Shown piece after piece: positions 30,358 to 40,628 of a stretch of 64,000 nt of DNA (its first letter is position 1; each line of letters opens with the position of its first letter). Origin of the DNA: Acinetobacter sp. TR3 (GTDB lineage: Bacteria > Pseudomonadota > Gammaproteobacteria > Pseudomonadales > Moraxellaceae); assembly GCF_027105055.1 (NCBI RefSeq), contig NZ_CP114264.1, positions 248,001 to 312,000 on the forward strand, read 5' to 3'. Both the position numbers and the translations under genes were made by a program. The notes beneath the pieces are model-generated. The model had not been told where the DNA came from. It searched no databases and saw only the letters and a list, made by a program, of their open reading frames with translations.

Positions 30358-31779
30358 ATGAATGCTGTCGTAATTGCGATTGCCGTGATGTTTATTTTAT
30401 CACTGGCACGCGTTTCTGTTGTTCTCACTTTGGTCATATCAGCCATTATTGGTGGTTTGGTTGCTGGACTGAGCCTTTCTCAAACTGTAGAAGCTTTTAA
30501 TGCAGGATTGGGAGATGGTGCTGAAGTTGCTTTGGCTTATGCTGTTCTAGGTGCTTTTGCCTTAGCATTATCTAAATCTGGTTTACCAGATTTACTTGCA
30601 CATAAATTGATTGGTTTATTAGGAATGGAAGCCAGTAAAAATCAAGAAAAAAAAGTGAAATATCTTTTATTAACGATTTTACTCATCGCTGCAATTTTTT
30701 CTCAAAATCTAATCCCAGTTCATATCGCTTTTATTCCTGTATTGGTTCCGCCATTGTTAAAAGTGATGAATCACCTCAAGCTTGATCGACGTGCGGCAGC
30801 ATGTGTACTGACGTTGGGTTTAGTTGGAACATATATATTCTTACCTGTGGGCTTTGGTGCCATTTTCCTTGAACAAATTTTGATGGGAAATATCAATAAG
30901 ATTGGGGCTGCATATGGTTTGCATGTAGAACGTGGCATGATGCCTATGGGCATGGCGATACCTGTTTTGGGTATGGTTTTAGGTACTTTAGTCGCTGTGT
31001 TTATTAGTTATCGTAAGCCGCGTGAATATGTTGATCGATCAATTTCACCTGTTACAAGCATTGATTTGGATAAACCACTACGAGCAACAACACAAGCTGA
31101 ATATGACCTCAAGGTGGATGCTGAAGAGTTGAAGCATGAAGCTGAAAATGTACCTTATATTTCCAAAAAAACCATGCTCATGGCTTTACTTGCAATCGGT
31201 TTAACTTTAGTCGCACAGTTGTATTCAGGTTCGATGATTTTAGGTGGTCTTGTTGGTTTTGCTGTGTTATCCGCTTCTGGCATCTTTAAATGGCAAGAAG
31301 CCGATGATGTGTTTGTGCAAGGGATGCGGATGATGGCCTTAGTTGGTTTTATCATGATTTCTGCGGCAGGTTTTGCTTCAGTCATGACGCATACAGGCGA
31401 CATTGCTCATCTAGTGAATGGAGTTGTACATATTATTGGTGATAATCATGCTTTAGCTGCGTTCTTGATGCTATTTATTGGCCTGTTTGTCACGATCGGT
31501 ATTGGTTCATCTTTCTCAAGTGTGCCTGTGTTGGCAGTGATTTATGTGCCACTCTGCGTACAATTTGGATTCTCACCTTTAGCAACAATTGCATTGATTG
31601 GCACTGCTGCTGCATTAGGTGATGCAGGTTCGCCTGCTTCAGATTCAACATTAGGACCTACAGCAGGACTAGGTGTAGATGGTCAACATGATCACATTTG
31701 GGATACTGTAGTGCCAACATTTATACATTTTAATATCCCGCTACTTATTTTTGGCTGGATCGCAGCAATGGTTTTATAA
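30358..31779 (+). CDS. Na+/H+ antiporter family membrane protein (NhaC-like)
   Basis: A 473-residue polytopic membrane protein with about 11-12 hydrophobic helices. The late segment [18 protein letters not shown] is a polar signature of this antiporter group within the ion transporter superfamily. The start is the ATG at 30358; the upstream TTG is unlikely. Ion specificity is inferred from the family only. A strong terminator follows. Confidence 0.8.
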   Translation: MNAVVIAIAVMFILSLARVSVVLTLVISAIIGGLVAGLSLSQTVEAFNAGLGDGAEVALAYAVLGAFALALSKSGLPDLLAHKLIGLLGMEASKNQEKKVKYLLLTILLIAAIFSQNLIPVHIAFIPVLVPPLLKVMNHLKLDRRAAACVLTLGLVGTYIFLPVGFGAIFLEQILMGNINKIGAAYGLHVERGMMPMGMAIPVLGMVLGTLVAVFISYRKPREYVDRSISPVTSIDLDKPLRATTQAEYDLKVDAEELKHEAENVPYISKKTMLMALLAIGLTLVAQLYSGSMILGGLVGFAVLSASGIFKWQEADDVFVQGMRMMALVGFIMISAAGFASVMTHTGDIAHLVNGVVHIIGDNHALAAFLMLFIGLFVTIGIGSSFSSVPVLAVIYVPLCVQFGFSPLATIALIGTAAALGDAGSPASDSTLGPTAGLGVDGQHDHIWDTVVPTFIHFNIPLLIFGWIAAMVL

Positions 31780-31780
31780 T

Positions 31781-31806
31781 AAAAAGGCTCAATATGAGCC
31801 TTTTTT
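31781..31806 (+). terminator. Rho-independent terminator
   Basis: AAGGCTC/GAGCCTT stem with AATAT loop and TTTTTT tail, directly after the antiporter gene. Confidence 0.92.
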
Positions 31807-32173
31807 GTTGAGTATAAAAAATATCAAGAAGTGACATTTTTTGTCTGTTTTTTAATCTAATTTTATAATATATTCTAAATAGAAATTTATATGTAATTTA
31901 ATTTTTAAATTAATCTTAATTTTATTTTTTCAAAAACTTCAGCTAAATTTTAAACAATAAATCTTGATAAAAATACTAGGTTTTATAATGATTTAAGTTG
32001 ATTGAATTGGTCTGAATTATTTTATATTACATATTTTAACAAATATATTTTTTTATTATTCAATATATTACAAAATCAATCAAAAAGGTTGGAATTAATA
32101 TGTATTGCATAATGTAAAAACACGTGTTTATTATGTTGAACAAGAACATAATTTTTTAAAAGAGGTTGTTTAA
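31807..32173 (+). other. AT-rich intergenic region before the ompW-like gene
   Basis: About 370 bases of very AT-rich DNA without an open frame or stable hairpin. It presumably holds the promoter of the porin gene; AGAGG lies close to the ATG at 32174. Confidence 0.4.
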
Positions 32174-32776
32174 ATGCTAAAAAATGTATTAGTTGTTGCA
32201 TTATTGGGGTTATCATCAACTGCGTTTGCAGGTGGTTTTCAGGTTAAGGTCGGTGGTAGTGTTATTGCGCCAACAGATGAAACAAAAATTGCGGGTGTAG
32301 GTACCTTAAAAGGTGACAATGAGTTTGCTTTTACACCTTCAGTAGAATATTTCTTTGGTGATACGCCATTTTCAGCAGAGCTATTACTTGCAACACCTAT
32401 TGCACATGATGTTTTGCTAAATGGTGAGAAAGTAGCGAAAATTAAGCATTTACCACCAACAATAACATTCAAATATAATTTGAAGAATTCAACAGGTTTT
32501 ACACCTTATATCGGTGTTGGTGGCTCAGCATTTCTTGCTTGGGATGAACAAACAACAGGTGGATTGACTGGTAAAGATTTATCAGTCAAAGAAGATTTTG
32601 GTTTTGCAGGTCAAATTGGTTTTAATTTTAAACCTGCTGATGCAAAGAACTGGGGTGTTTTCTTTGACGCGCGTTACGCACAATTAAGCCCAGAAGTTAA
32701 AATTAATGGAACTAAGCTGACGGATTTAGATATTAATCCTATGGTCTATACCTTGGGTTATAGCTATAAGTTCTAA
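32174..32776 (+). CDS. ompW: OmpW family outer membrane protein
   Basis: A 200-residue protein with a signal peptide (to STAFA, about residue 18), then a beta-barrel pattern of alternating residues. It has FTPSVEYFFGD and PPTITFKYNLKN, typical of OmpW, and ends in an aromatic residue (YKF) recognised by the BAM complex. OmpW barrels form a narrow channel for small hydrophobic molecules. Confidence 0.88.
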   Translation: MLKNVLVVALLGLSSTAFAGGFQVKVGGSVIAPTDETKIAGVGTLKGDNEFAFTPSVEYFFGDTPFSAELLLATPIAHDVLLNGEKVAKIKHLPPTITFKYNLKNSTGFTPYIGVGGSAFLAWDEQTTGGLTGKDLSVKEDFGFAGQIGFNFKPADAKNWGVFFDARYAQLSPEVKINGTKLTDLDINPMVYTLGYSYKF

Positions 32777-32794
32777 GGCGATTTAGATTTAAAG

Positions 32795-32820
32795 AAACCT
32801 CACAAATCGTGAGGTTTTTT
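32795..32820 (+). terminator. Rho-independent terminator after ompW
   Basis: AACCTCAC/GTGAGGTT stem followed by T residues. Confidence 0.92.
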
Positions 32821-32909
32821 ATTTTGCAATCGTAATATAAAACAGATACAAGCCTGAAACAGAGCGTGCGGTAAGCTAAGAACTAGTTTTTAATAAGTTG
32901 TGATCGGTG

Positions 32910-33260
32910 ATGAAAAAATTATTAAGCTCAGCATTATTTCTTATGCCATTACTCATTTTATCTCAAACCCATGCCGCTAGTTTCCCATGCAAAGCTGCAA
33001 AATTAAAATCGGAACAACAGATTTGTAACGATCTTGGTTTAAATGATGCAGATGTAAAACTGGCAACAACTTACCAGATTATTTTGCACGCACTCCCTAT
33101 GGGAGGACGTGATGCAGAAAAAGATAAGCAATTCCAATGGTTGAAACAGCGTAATTCATGTGCAGCAAATACTCCCTGTCTTCGTCGTGCTTATGCGCAA
33201 AGACAACAGCGATTGGATCAACTTCTACAAACACGTATATTGAGCCAAGGACCATTCTAA
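32910..33260 (+). CDS. Small secreted Cys-containing protein (LprI/DUF1311-like)
   Basis: A 116-residue protein with a signal peptide (to THAAS). The mature part has four cysteines in the pattern C-x-A-K...ICND...NSCAA...PCLRRAY, which resembles the LprI/DUF1311 group of periplasmic proteins. The start may be the ATG at 32910 or the GTG just before it. Function is unknown; some relatives inhibit lysozyme. Confidence 0.68.
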   Translation: MKKLLSSALFLMPLLILSQTHAASFPCKAAKLKSEQQICNDLGLNDADVKLATTYQIILHALPMGGRDAEKDKQFQWLKQRNSCAANTPCLRRAYAQRQQRLDQLLQTRILSQGPF

Positions 33261-33376
33261 TTGTTCTTTTGTGCATTTTTTAACTGAAAAAATAAAACAC
33301 AAGGATTGAAATATTCAAGATATGCACCATTCATAAATCATTCCAAATATATAAACCTCAAGATAAGGAGTGATTT

Positions 33377-35296
33377 ATGAGTGAACAAGTCGCACAAAAT
33401 TATAGTTTCCAAGCTGAAGTTGCTCAGTTATTACATTTGGTGACACATTCGCTGTATTCCAACCCAGAAATTTTCTTACGTGAACTGATTTCAAATGCTT
33501 CGGATGCTTGCGATAAGTTACGTTTTGAAGGGATTAATCACCCTGAATATTATGAAAATGATGCCGACTTGCATGTTCGTGTGAGCTTGGATAAAGAGAA
33601 TAAAACACTCACGATTTCGGACAATGGTATTGGTTTAAGCCAGCAAGAGGCGATAGAGAATCTTGGTACGATTGCAAAATCGGGCACTAAAGATTTTATG
33701 TCAAAGTTAAGTGGTGATCAGAAAGCCGACGCACAGTTAATTGGTCAATTTGGGGTGGGTTTTTATTCTGGATTTATTGTAGCCGATAAAATTACGGTTG
33801 AATCACGCCGCGCTGGCTTAGAGACTGCTGAAGGTGTACGTTGGATCAGTGGCGGTACAGGTGAGTTCGAAGTTCAAACGATTGAGAAAGCAACCCGTGG
33901 TACCGATATCATCTTGCATTTACGTGATGATGCACTCGACTATTTAGAGTCGTGGAAAGTTAAACAAATCATTAATAAATATTCTGACCACATCAGTTTG
34001 CCAATCGAAATGCAAAAAGAAGTGTGGCAAGAGGAAGAAGTCGCTGAAGGTGAAGAACCGAAAGGCGGTCAAATGGTGAAGACGGATGAATGGGAAGCGA
34101 TTAACTCAGCAAGTGCGTTATGGACACGTAATAAGAGTGAAATCACTGATGAGCAATACATCGAGTTTTATAAAAACCTGAGCCACGATTTTGCAGAGCC
34201 TTTGGCATGGGCGCATAACCGCGTGGAAGGTAGCACTGAATATACGCAATTATTGTATATCCCAAGTCAAGCCAAACAAGATCTGTTTACACGTGAAGCA
34301 AAAGCGGGCATCAAATTGTATGTGAAGCGTGTATTCATTTTGGATGAAGCAGACAACCTCATTCCAAACTATTTACGTTTTGTACAAGGCGTGGTCGATA
34401 GTGCTGATTTACCATTAAATGTCAGTCGTGAATTACTTCAAGAAAGCCGTGATGTAAAAACCATTCGTGAAGGTAATGCACGTCGTGTATTGACCTTACT
34501 GGATGGCTTGGCAAAATCGGAAGATGAAAAAGACCAAGAGAAATTCAAAGCTTTCTATACTGAATTTGGTTCGGTGTTAAAAGAAGGTTTAGGCGAAGAT
34601 ACGGGTAATCGTGAGCGTATCTTGAAATTATTGCGTTATGCAACTTCTAGCAATGATGAAATCTCGACTTCATTTGCCGACTATAAAGCACGTATGAAAG
34701 AAGGGCAGAAAGCGATTTACTATGTGACTGCTGATAATCTTACAGCCGCGAAAAATTCGCCACAACTTGAAGTATTCAAGAAAAAAGGTATTGAAGTATT
34801 GCTCATGGCAGATCGTGTTGATGAGTGGGCAATGAATTTTGTCTTTGAGTTTGATGGTACGCCACTACAAAACGTATCTAAAGGCGCTGTTGATCTTGGT
34901 GACTTGCAGGATGCTGAAGAGAAAAAGGCTTTAGAACAAGCGGCTGAGCAGTTCAAGCCTGTGGTGGACCGCTTAACGACATCGTTAAAAGACAAAACCA
35001 AAGAAGTGCGTGTTACGACGCGTTTAGTTGATTCACCAGCATGTTTGGTAACGAGTGAGGGTGAACTTTCTCCGCAACTGATCCGTATGCTGAAACAAGC
35101 AGGACAGGCTGTGCCAGAAATCAAGCCGACTTTAGAGATCAATCCAGAACATCCATTGGTGAAAAAATTAGAAAGCTCTGCACAGTTTGATGATCTTGCG
35201 AATGTGATCTTTGATCAGGCGGTAATTGCTGAAGGTGGCTTACCAGAAGATCCAGCAGCCTATGTAAAACGTATCAACAGCTTGTTATTACAATAA
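33377..35296 (+). CDS. htpG: Chaperone HtpG (Hsp90)
   Basis: ATP-dependent dimeric chaperone of 639 residues. The GHKL ATPase domain has [30 protein letters not shown] and GQFGVGFYS. Middle and C-terminal dimerisation domains follow. AAGGAG precedes the ATG. Confidence 0.98.
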   Translation: MSEQVAQNYSFQAEVAQLLHLVTHSLYSNPEIFLRELISNASDACDKLRFEGINHPEYYENDADLHVRVSLDKENKTLTISDNGIGLSQQEAIENLGTIAKSGTKDFMSKLSGDQKADAQLIGQFGVGFYSGFIVADKITVESRRAGLETAEGVRWISGGTGEFEVQTIEKATRGTDIILHLRDDALDYLESWKVKQIINKYSDHISLPIEMQKEVWQEEEVAEGEEPKGGQMVKTDEWEAINSASALWTRNKSEITDEQYIEFYKNLSHDFAEPLAWAHNRVEGSTEYTQLLYIPSQAKQDLFTREAKAGIKLYVKRVFILDEADNLIPNYLRFVQGVVDSADLPLNVSRELLQESRDVKTIREGNARRVLTLLDGLAKSEDEKDQEKFKAFYTEFGSVLKEGLGEDTGNRERILKLLRYATSSNDEISTSFADYKARMKEGQKAIYYVTADNLTAAKNSPQLEVFKKKGIEVLLMADRVDEWAMNFVFEFDGTPLQNVSKGAVDLGDLQDAEEKKALEQAAEQFKPVVDRLTTSLKDKTKEVRVTTRLVDSPACLVTSEGELSPQLIRMLKQAGQAVPEIKPTLEINPEHPLVKKLESSAQFDDLANVIFDQAVIAEGGLPEDPAAYVKRINSLLLQ

Positions 35297-35308
35297 GTGA
35301 TTTGACCT

Positions 35309-35338
35309 AAAAACCTCTGCTTCGGCAGAGGTTTTTTA
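35309..35338. terminator. Bidirectional terminator between htpG and the minus-strand gene
   Basis: AACCTCTGC-TTCG-GCAGAGGTT forms a 9-bp stem with T runs on both strands. Confidence 0.92.
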
Positions 35339-35386
35339 TATCTATGGATAACATTTAAGTTATCCACAGTTGTGTTGGTCTTTTGA

Positions 35387-36268
35387 TCAAAACTGTGCTT
35401 CAAACTTCATTTGATAGTTGAAAGAATATCCTTGTTCACTCGTTGGCATGTTTACATAATTAATGTCATTTTGCATAAAGACCCAATTATGCCAAATTGG
35501 TCTTTTCCAAGAAAAATATGGCCCCCACTCATTCACACGAAGCGCCTTGTTTTCATAATCACCTGTACTCAAAATTCCATAGGTGAGATTGTTTTGAGAT
35601 AATAGATTTAATTTCTGAAAAGTGCGATTACTCCATACATATTCTGAGTCTTGAGTTTTAGAAAAGTTAAATTGCGTGGAAATTTGTGCTTGTTGCTGAA
35701 ATTTTTGGGTTAAATCTAAGTAGGTTTCCGCATAGTTTTTACTGCTTGAACCGTAACGAAAGATTTGAGTTGTATTGAGCCGTAGCCCTGAATGCAAGAT
35801 CCAGTTTTTCTTTGCTAGAAATTGGACATAAATATCTGTATCTGAATTTGATCCTAAATCTAGATCATTATGAAAGGGCAATAGATTAGAAATGGTTGAC
35901 CAACTTGCGCTGAGTGGATTCGGCGTGGGAATTGTTTTGTGGGCATTGTGCTTGGTATTTTTGCCTAGTTTTTTAGGCGGTTGAGTTTGTTGAGCACGTT
36001 GCCATAAAGTGTCATGACCAAAAACCTGCATAAGTTCATCGGCAAGTTGTTGATCATTGCTGACTGCATAAGTTTCATCTGTAATCATAGCCGTACATTT
36101 TAAAATATGATGTACTTGCGAATGTGGCTGTAAAAAAGATTGATGAGCAAGATGCGTATGATGTCTATTGATTGGGATCAAAAAAGGAAAAAAGGGGAGC
36201 AGTAGGTAAGCTAAATATAGATTTCCTATAATCAAAACATACACAAGTATGGCGTATCGATGATTCAT
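35387..36268 (-). CDS. Unknown exported protein, paralogue A
   Basis: A 293-residue protein with one N-terminal hydrophobic segment (about residues 7-30). The last 180 residues are beta-rich with alternating aromatic residues: GSNSDTDIYVQFLAKKNWILH, FRYGSS, and EWGPYFSWKRPIWHNWVF. They align well by eye with the product of the next gene (36400-37530), including the RYGS, NLTYG and WGP(Y/F)xSW(K/R)(R/Q)P motifs and an aromatic C-terminal residue. An outer-membrane barrel or surface-bound role is inferred. No named family is recognised. Confidence 0.72.
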   Translation of the reverse strand: MNHRYAILVYVLIIGNLYLAYLLLPFFPFLIPINRHHTHLAHQSFLQPHSQVHHILKCTAMITDETYAVSNDQQLADELMQVFGHDTLWQRAQQTQPPKKLGKNTKHNAHKTIPTPNPLSASWSTISNLLPFHNDLDLGSNSDTDIYVQFLAKKNWILHSGLRLNTTQIFRYGSSSKNYAETYLDLTQKFQQQAQISTQFNFSKTQDSEYVWSNRTFQKLNLLSQNNLTYGILSTGDYENKALRVNEWGPYFSWKRPIWHNWVFMQNDINYVNMPTSEQGYSFNYQMKFEAQF

Positions 36269-36348
36269 GCATAAAAGAAAAATTAAAGAATCAAATAATA
36301 ATAATCAAAGCTTAATTAATTATTTATTTTATAAGATTGTTTAAAAGT

Positions 36349-36384
36349 GAAAATGCTCAATCTAAATTTAAATTGAGCATTCAG
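36349..36384 (-). terminator. Terminator of paralogue B
   Basis: AATGCTCAAT pairs perfectly with ATTGAGCATT. On the minus strand a T-rich tail follows. Confidence 0.75.
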
Positions 36385-36399
36385 ATCATTTAAATGAAT

Positions 36400-37530
36400 T
36401 TAGAATAGGGTTTCAAGACGAACGAAAGTACTAACGAAATGACTGCGATCTGAACGATGATCATTGAAATAGTTGAGATCACCTTGTACATAGAACCACT
36501 CACGCCATAAAGGTTGTCTCCAAGAAACAAAAGGCCCCCAACTATTTAGACGTAAGTCATTATTGTTGTAATAGCCACCTGTATAGAGACCGTAATTAAA
36601 ATTGTTATGCGCAAAGAATTTGTGTTGGCGGAAAATTCGATTGTCCCATAACAAATCATCATCTTGCTTGTCAGCGTAAGTTAAACTGAATTGATTTGAA
36701 AGAAAAGGTTGGTTGGGTCGAGCATGTATCAATTCTAAATTTGTACGCAAATAGTTCTCACTTTGACTACCATATCGATAGATTTGTTCAGCATTAAAGT
36801 GGAAATCATTGTGCAAATCCCAATGCTTCTCAGCTCTTAGACGTAAGTAAACATCATCACCAGAACGAATACCAATATCTGCATCTGTTTCAAATGGTAG
36901 TTTTTTGGAAAAATTAGACCAACGTAATGCAAGAGAACCATTGCTGTCACGTGTTTGTTTAGAATCAAGTTTTTTATTTGGATCTTGATTTGGTTGTGTA
37001 TTGGTATTGGCAATATTATTTTTAAATTCGTCATCTAGAGAATCATCACCAAAAACTAAGCTAAGTTTTTTTTCTAAAGTTGGAAGTTTGATTTTTCCTC
37101 GAATACGAGGTTTAACTTCATAGTTATCATATTCATTCCAATAATTGTCCAACATAAAACGAATCGTTGCTGAAGCTGGTTTTTCAGGGTCGACATCACC
37201 AAACCAGTCATCAATCTTAACCGAGGTTCGATCAGCCCAGTTGCGAATATCACGCTGTTTACGATCAACCCATGTTTTATTCTCAGTTTCAGCGGTTGGA
37301 GGAACAATAGATTGATCAGATTGTTCAGGAAGAACGGTGGGGCTCGCATCTACCCATTTAGGAATATAGTCTAAGAAGTTTTCTTGATTTGATGTTTCCG
37401 CTTTGGGAATATTATTCTCAGTTTGTTCAACCAGTTTAGTTGCTGCACTAACAGTTGTTGATAAACCGAATGGAAGTGCAATGAGCGTATATAAAATATA
37501 TGATGGTACCGTTTGATTTAAAGTCGTCAT
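36400..37530 (-). CDS. Unknown exported protein, paralogue B
   Basis: A 376-residue protein with a signal peptide (about residues 1-29, ending TVSAA) and a polar 150-residue region. The beta-rich C-terminal half is homologous to paralogue A: GDDVYLRLRAEKHWDLHNDFH, YRYGSQSENYLRTNLEL and SWGPFVSWRQPLWREWFYVQ. It ends RLETLF, with the terminal Phe typical of outer-membrane barrels. Domain layout is N-terminal polar stalk plus C-terminal barrel-like domain. Function is unknown. Confidence 0.75.
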   Translation of the reverse strand: MTTLNQTVPSYILYTLIALPFGLSTTVSAATKLVEQTENNIPKAETSNQENFLDYIPKWVDASPTVLPEQSDQSIVPPTAETENKTWVDRKQRDIRNWADRTSVKIDDWFGDVDPEKPASATIRFMLDNYWNEYDNYEVKPRIRGKIKLPTLEKKLSLVFGDDSLDDEFKNNIANTNTQPNQDPNKKLDSKQTRDSNGSLALRWSNFSKKLPFETDADIGIRSGDDVYLRLRAEKHWDLHNDFHFNAEQIYRYGSQSENYLRTNLELIHARPNQPFLSNQFSLTYADKQDDDLLWDNRIFRQHKFFAHNNFNYGLYTGGYYNNNDLRLNSWGPFVSWRQPLWREWFYVQGDLNYFNDHRSDRSHFVSTFVRLETLF

Positions 37531-37654
37531 AGTTAAAACTTATATATTTTTCTTCATTTAATTCTTGATTATTCAAGCAATAAAATCAAGCTAAAGACAC
37601 AAAAAACAGCAATTTAACAATGCTTTTGAAAATTTGAATGAGTATTTATGAAAG

Positions 37655-37699
37655 TCCACCATGAAACTTGCAATAAGCAATCACAAGTTTGATGGTGGA
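37655..37699 (-). terminator. Long hairpin after the 480-residue unknown gene
   Basis: Two 16-base arms (37655-37670 and 37684-37699) match at 15 of 16 positions around a 13-base loop. It lies 26 bases after the minus-strand stop at 37725. The tail is only moderately T-rich. Confidence 0.65.
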
Positions 37700-37724
37700 T
37701 TAGATGTATCTTAAAAATGGATAT

Positions 37725-39167
37725 TTAGGTCGCTGAAACATCTGCATTTTCGAGTGCTTGATAGAGATCATGAACTGAAATTGGTTGAGGGAGACGGCTA
37801 ATCACTTGACGTATTAATTGCCATGTATAGCCGTCTGCACGATCTAACAATAGATACGGATAAGCTTGATCTTCGCTCGATAATTTTACCCGTTCTGCGC
37901 CGTGTAGCACTCTGATTTTTTGACGCTCTTTGAGTAGGATGACTGGCGTCAGAAAAGTCGCTGCTGTTTCTTCAAAAGGAATAAACTTTTGCGTGTTAAT
38001 AAAGGCAGCAGGAATATAAGGGTAAGATCGCTCATTACGCTGCCAAACTTGACTACCATTCATGATACATTCATTAAATAGTGTTTCATGTTGGTGGTAG
38101 TGTTGTTTAAAAATAACCCAGTCTGTTTGATGAATCGAGCTTGTTTGAGTATGACGTTGGTCTGTATAAGCTTGTAAGATTGTTGCAGCATATTCGACAC
38201 TATGAGTACCAATAAGTACGACATAATGTGAAAACTGTCCTTGAGCATAAAGCTGTTCAGCAACAAAGATTTGAGCTGTTTCCCAAACAGGTTGAACGTC
38301 ATTCTCAGCTTTTAAATATAACCAATCAATTTTAATATTTTGATCAATCTCATCGTGTAGCTCTACACGATATAAAGATGGAAATGTTTTAGGATCGATA
38401 CGCTCTAAGCGACATACGAGTCCATCTAAATTAAAATCTTTTAGCGCAACAGGTTTAGCTTTATTTAGATTTGCAACAGGACGCACATTTTGTCTAAAAC
38501 TTGGTTTAGGCTTTGCGGCCGTTGAAATACTTGGTGTTGGAGTATTGGGTACAGATTGAATTCTTTCCTGAATAATTGCTTCGAGTTGTGCTTCAAAATT
38601 CGCAGTTTCTTCTCTCATAGCAGATAATCTGTCCTTGTGAATTGTCTGATTTGAATCTAATGATAAATTTGTTGAACTTTGATGAATTGGCTCTAAAACA
38701 GGAATAAGGCTTTTGAGTTCATCATCTGTTTTTATATAATCACTTGTGCTCGTTTGAATCCATTCAAGTGCTTGTCGAGTAGATGTAAACCAAGGGCTCT
38801 TTATAAAAGACAATGCAGGGCGAATAACCCAAATTTGCCAATGCTGTGACTGACGTAAAGCTGCCCATCCCATGTCGCCTGATGCAAATAAAGCATGTTC
38901 AACACGCCCCATAAATTTAAATGTTCCGCGATAAGTGAGTGCATACCCAAAGCTTTCTAATTCTTCAGCCGGAAATTCTTCTTGTTGAATAAATTCTTTA
39001 AATGGAGTGAGTTGTTCTTGAAACAATGGATCGTCACAAGAAGAACAAATATCCTTAATACGTTGCTTTGATTTTGCAATCTCAAAAAGTGAGTTTTTAT
39101 CGTTGTTTAGCCCAACAATCAGATGTTTGAGCTCATCAACCAATAATGCTTTCTCTAATACGTCCAT
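37725..39167 (-). CDS. Unknown 480-residue cytoplasmic protein
   Basis: I do not recognise this protein. It has no signal peptide or membrane helix. It shows a helical N-terminal third, a proline-rich linker (about residues 205-240) and a mixed C-terminal domain. That domain ends with a segment reading ILLKERQKIRVLHGAERV, which is faintly like a ParB/sulfiredoxin-type strand-loop, though that is weak. The gene begins 11 bases after a 61-residue ORF, so the two are probably co-transcribed. Confidence 0.65.
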   Translation of the reverse strand: MDVLEKALLVDELKHLIVGLNNDKNSLFEIAKSKQRIKDICSSCDDPLFQEQLTPFKEFIQQEEFPAEELESFGYALTYRGTFKFMGRVEHALFASGDMGWAALRQSQHWQIWVIRPALSFIKSPWFTSTRQALEWIQTSTSDYIKTDDELKSLIPVLEPIHQSSTNLSLDSNQTIHKDRLSAMREETANFEAQLEAIIQERIQSVPNTPTPSISTAAKPKPSFRQNVRPVANLNKAKPVALKDFNLDGLVCRLERIDPKTFPSLYRVELHDEIDQNIKIDWLYLKAENDVQPVWETAQIFVAEQLYAQGQFSHYVVLIGTHSVEYAATILQAYTDQRHTQTSSIHQTDWVIFKQHYHQHETLFNECIMNGSQVWQRNERSYPYIPAAFINTQKFIPFEETAATFLTPVILLKERQKIRVLHGAERVKLSSEDQAYPYLLLDRADGYTWQLIRQVISRLPQPISVHDLYQALENADVSAT

Positions 39168-39178
39168 TGATAGTTTCC

Positions 39179-39364
39179 TTAGAGATAGGCTTGAGCCTGT
39201 TTTAAATAATAAATAAGTACAATATTCACAGCATCATCTAACAGTTTGTATTCAGGTGTATTCGTCAAATTATGCTGTCTAGCCAAAGCTACAAGTTGCT
39301 CAATGCATATTTGTTCGGGTTGAATCTGACCATTTATTAGGGCTTGTAACTCTTGAATTTTCAT
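39179..39364 (-). CDS. Small unknown protein, partner of the 480-residue gene
   Basis: A 61-residue helical protein (MKIQELQALINGQIQPE...) without known family. It is the first gene of a two-gene minus-strand unit, 11 bases ahead of the 480-residue gene. Predicted all-helical with acidic and hydrophobic faces. Confidence 0.6.
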   Translation of the reverse strand: MKIQELQALINGQIQPEQICIEQLVALARQHNLTNTPEYKLLDDAVNIVLIYYLKQAQAYL

Positions 39365-39756
39365 AACAAAAGAATGTCACTTTATGACGATTATAGAAGA
39401 AAACTATGCAAAATCTATAGACTGCAAGTTAGTAAAAAATCTCATTTAGGTATTCCAAATAGAGATTTTGATCATGTTTTGGCTTTCAAAATATCAACAC
39501 CGTAAAACAATAAATCGGATAAATAGATAGTTATGCGAAAACATATCTATAAATATATCATCAATATGTGACTCAAGTCGCATATTGTTGAGTTAAAAGT
39601 TGATCAATAAAGATGGTTACTTTGTTACAGGATTTTCTGCTCAGATAAGCGGTATTCTTTTTGGGATAATAGGTGAGGGCATAAGAATTGTGGTTTTTGA
39701 AAATGTCCTGAACAAGCTCCAAATTAATCTTGAAGCTTGTGATTTAGTAAAAATAG
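39365..39756. other. Intergenic region without a supported gene
   Basis: About 390 bases between two minus-strand units. An open frame on the plus strand (39600-39824, TTG start) overlaps the end of the thioredoxin-fold gene and has no ribosome site, so I leave it out. It contains an imperfect hairpin near 39718-39745. Confidence 0.4.
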
Positions 39757-40452
39757 TTAGGGATGAATGTCACACTGATCATCGTTACATTGAGCTGCAT
39801 TGGTTTGCTCGATTTCTTGTGTAGATGCTGATTGAGCTTGTTGTAATGCTTGTAAGAAAATCTCACGCGGTTGTGCACCTGAAAGTGCTAGTTTTTGATC
39901 AAAGACAAAAAAAGGCACGCCAGTAACATTCAATTGCTCACGTGCAATTTTTTCATCGTGACGCACAAAATCTGCCAACTCATCTGAATCCAGCACATAC
40001 TCAACCTCAGCATGGTCTAGACCAATCCGTGAAGCGATTTCTTCAACCACTTCACGTTCACCAATTGCAAGACCTTCAGTCATATAAGCATGAAAAAAGG
40101 CTTCTTTTGCTTCGTTACCTAAGCCTTTACTTTGAGCAAGATGAATGATCCGATGAGCATTAAAACTATTGCCTGAATTGGCTTTTTGCCATTGGAAGTC
40201 GATGCCTTCAACTGCTGCCATAGCAGCGACATTACGTTCCATTTCTTCCATTTCAGCAAAGCTACGCCCATATTTCTTTGCTAAGCGCTCCGTATTTGAA
40301 GTCTCGTGTTTAGCTGGAGCATCTGGATCGAGTTCAAAGCTATGCCAATGAATATCAAGCTCAATTCCTGCTTGTTCAGCAATATGTTCAAGACGCTTTT
40401 TCCCAATATAACAAAAAGGGCAAACCACATCTGACCAAATATCTACGCGCAT
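39757..40452 (-). CDS. DsbA-family oxidoreductase (FrnE-like)
   Basis: A 231-residue cytoplasmic thioredoxin-fold protein. The redox motif CPFC lies at residues 12-15 (WSDVVCPFCYIGKKRLE) with the inserted helical domain of the DsbA/FrnE group. The cis-Pro loop GVPFFVF is near residue 180. A second Cys pair near the C terminus (CNDDQCDIHP) is notable and also occurs in FrnE relatives. It probably acts in disulfide exchange under oxidative stress. Confidence 0.88.
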   Translation of the reverse strand: MRVDIWSDVVCPFCYIGKKRLEHIAEQAGIELDIHWHSFELDPDAPAKHETSNTERLAKKYGRSFAEMEEMERNVAAMAAVEGIDFQWQKANSGNSFNAHRIIHLAQSKGLGNEAKEAFFHAYMTEGLAIGEREVVEEIASRIGLDHAEVEYVLDSDELADFVRHDEKIAREQLNVTGVPFFVFDQKLALSGAQPREIFLQALQQAQSASTQEIEQTNAAQCNDDQCDIHP

Positions 40453-40628
40453 GGTATATCTCTACAATTTTAGTTGGTTTGATAATAGGGGCGTAAGTAC
40501 GAAATTTAAAGCGATGAAAATGTAATGCTCCGTTACGAGAAATGAAATAAAAATCAATTAACAGCCTATGTTTGATTGATTAAACTTAAATTCAGAACAT
40601 AAAAAATATAATTAAGATTGGAGGCTGT

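Noticed and set aside
39600..39824. Plus-strand 74-residue ORF
   Set aside because: TTG start, no ribosome site, and overlap with the 3' end of the well-supported FrnE-like gene on the other strand.
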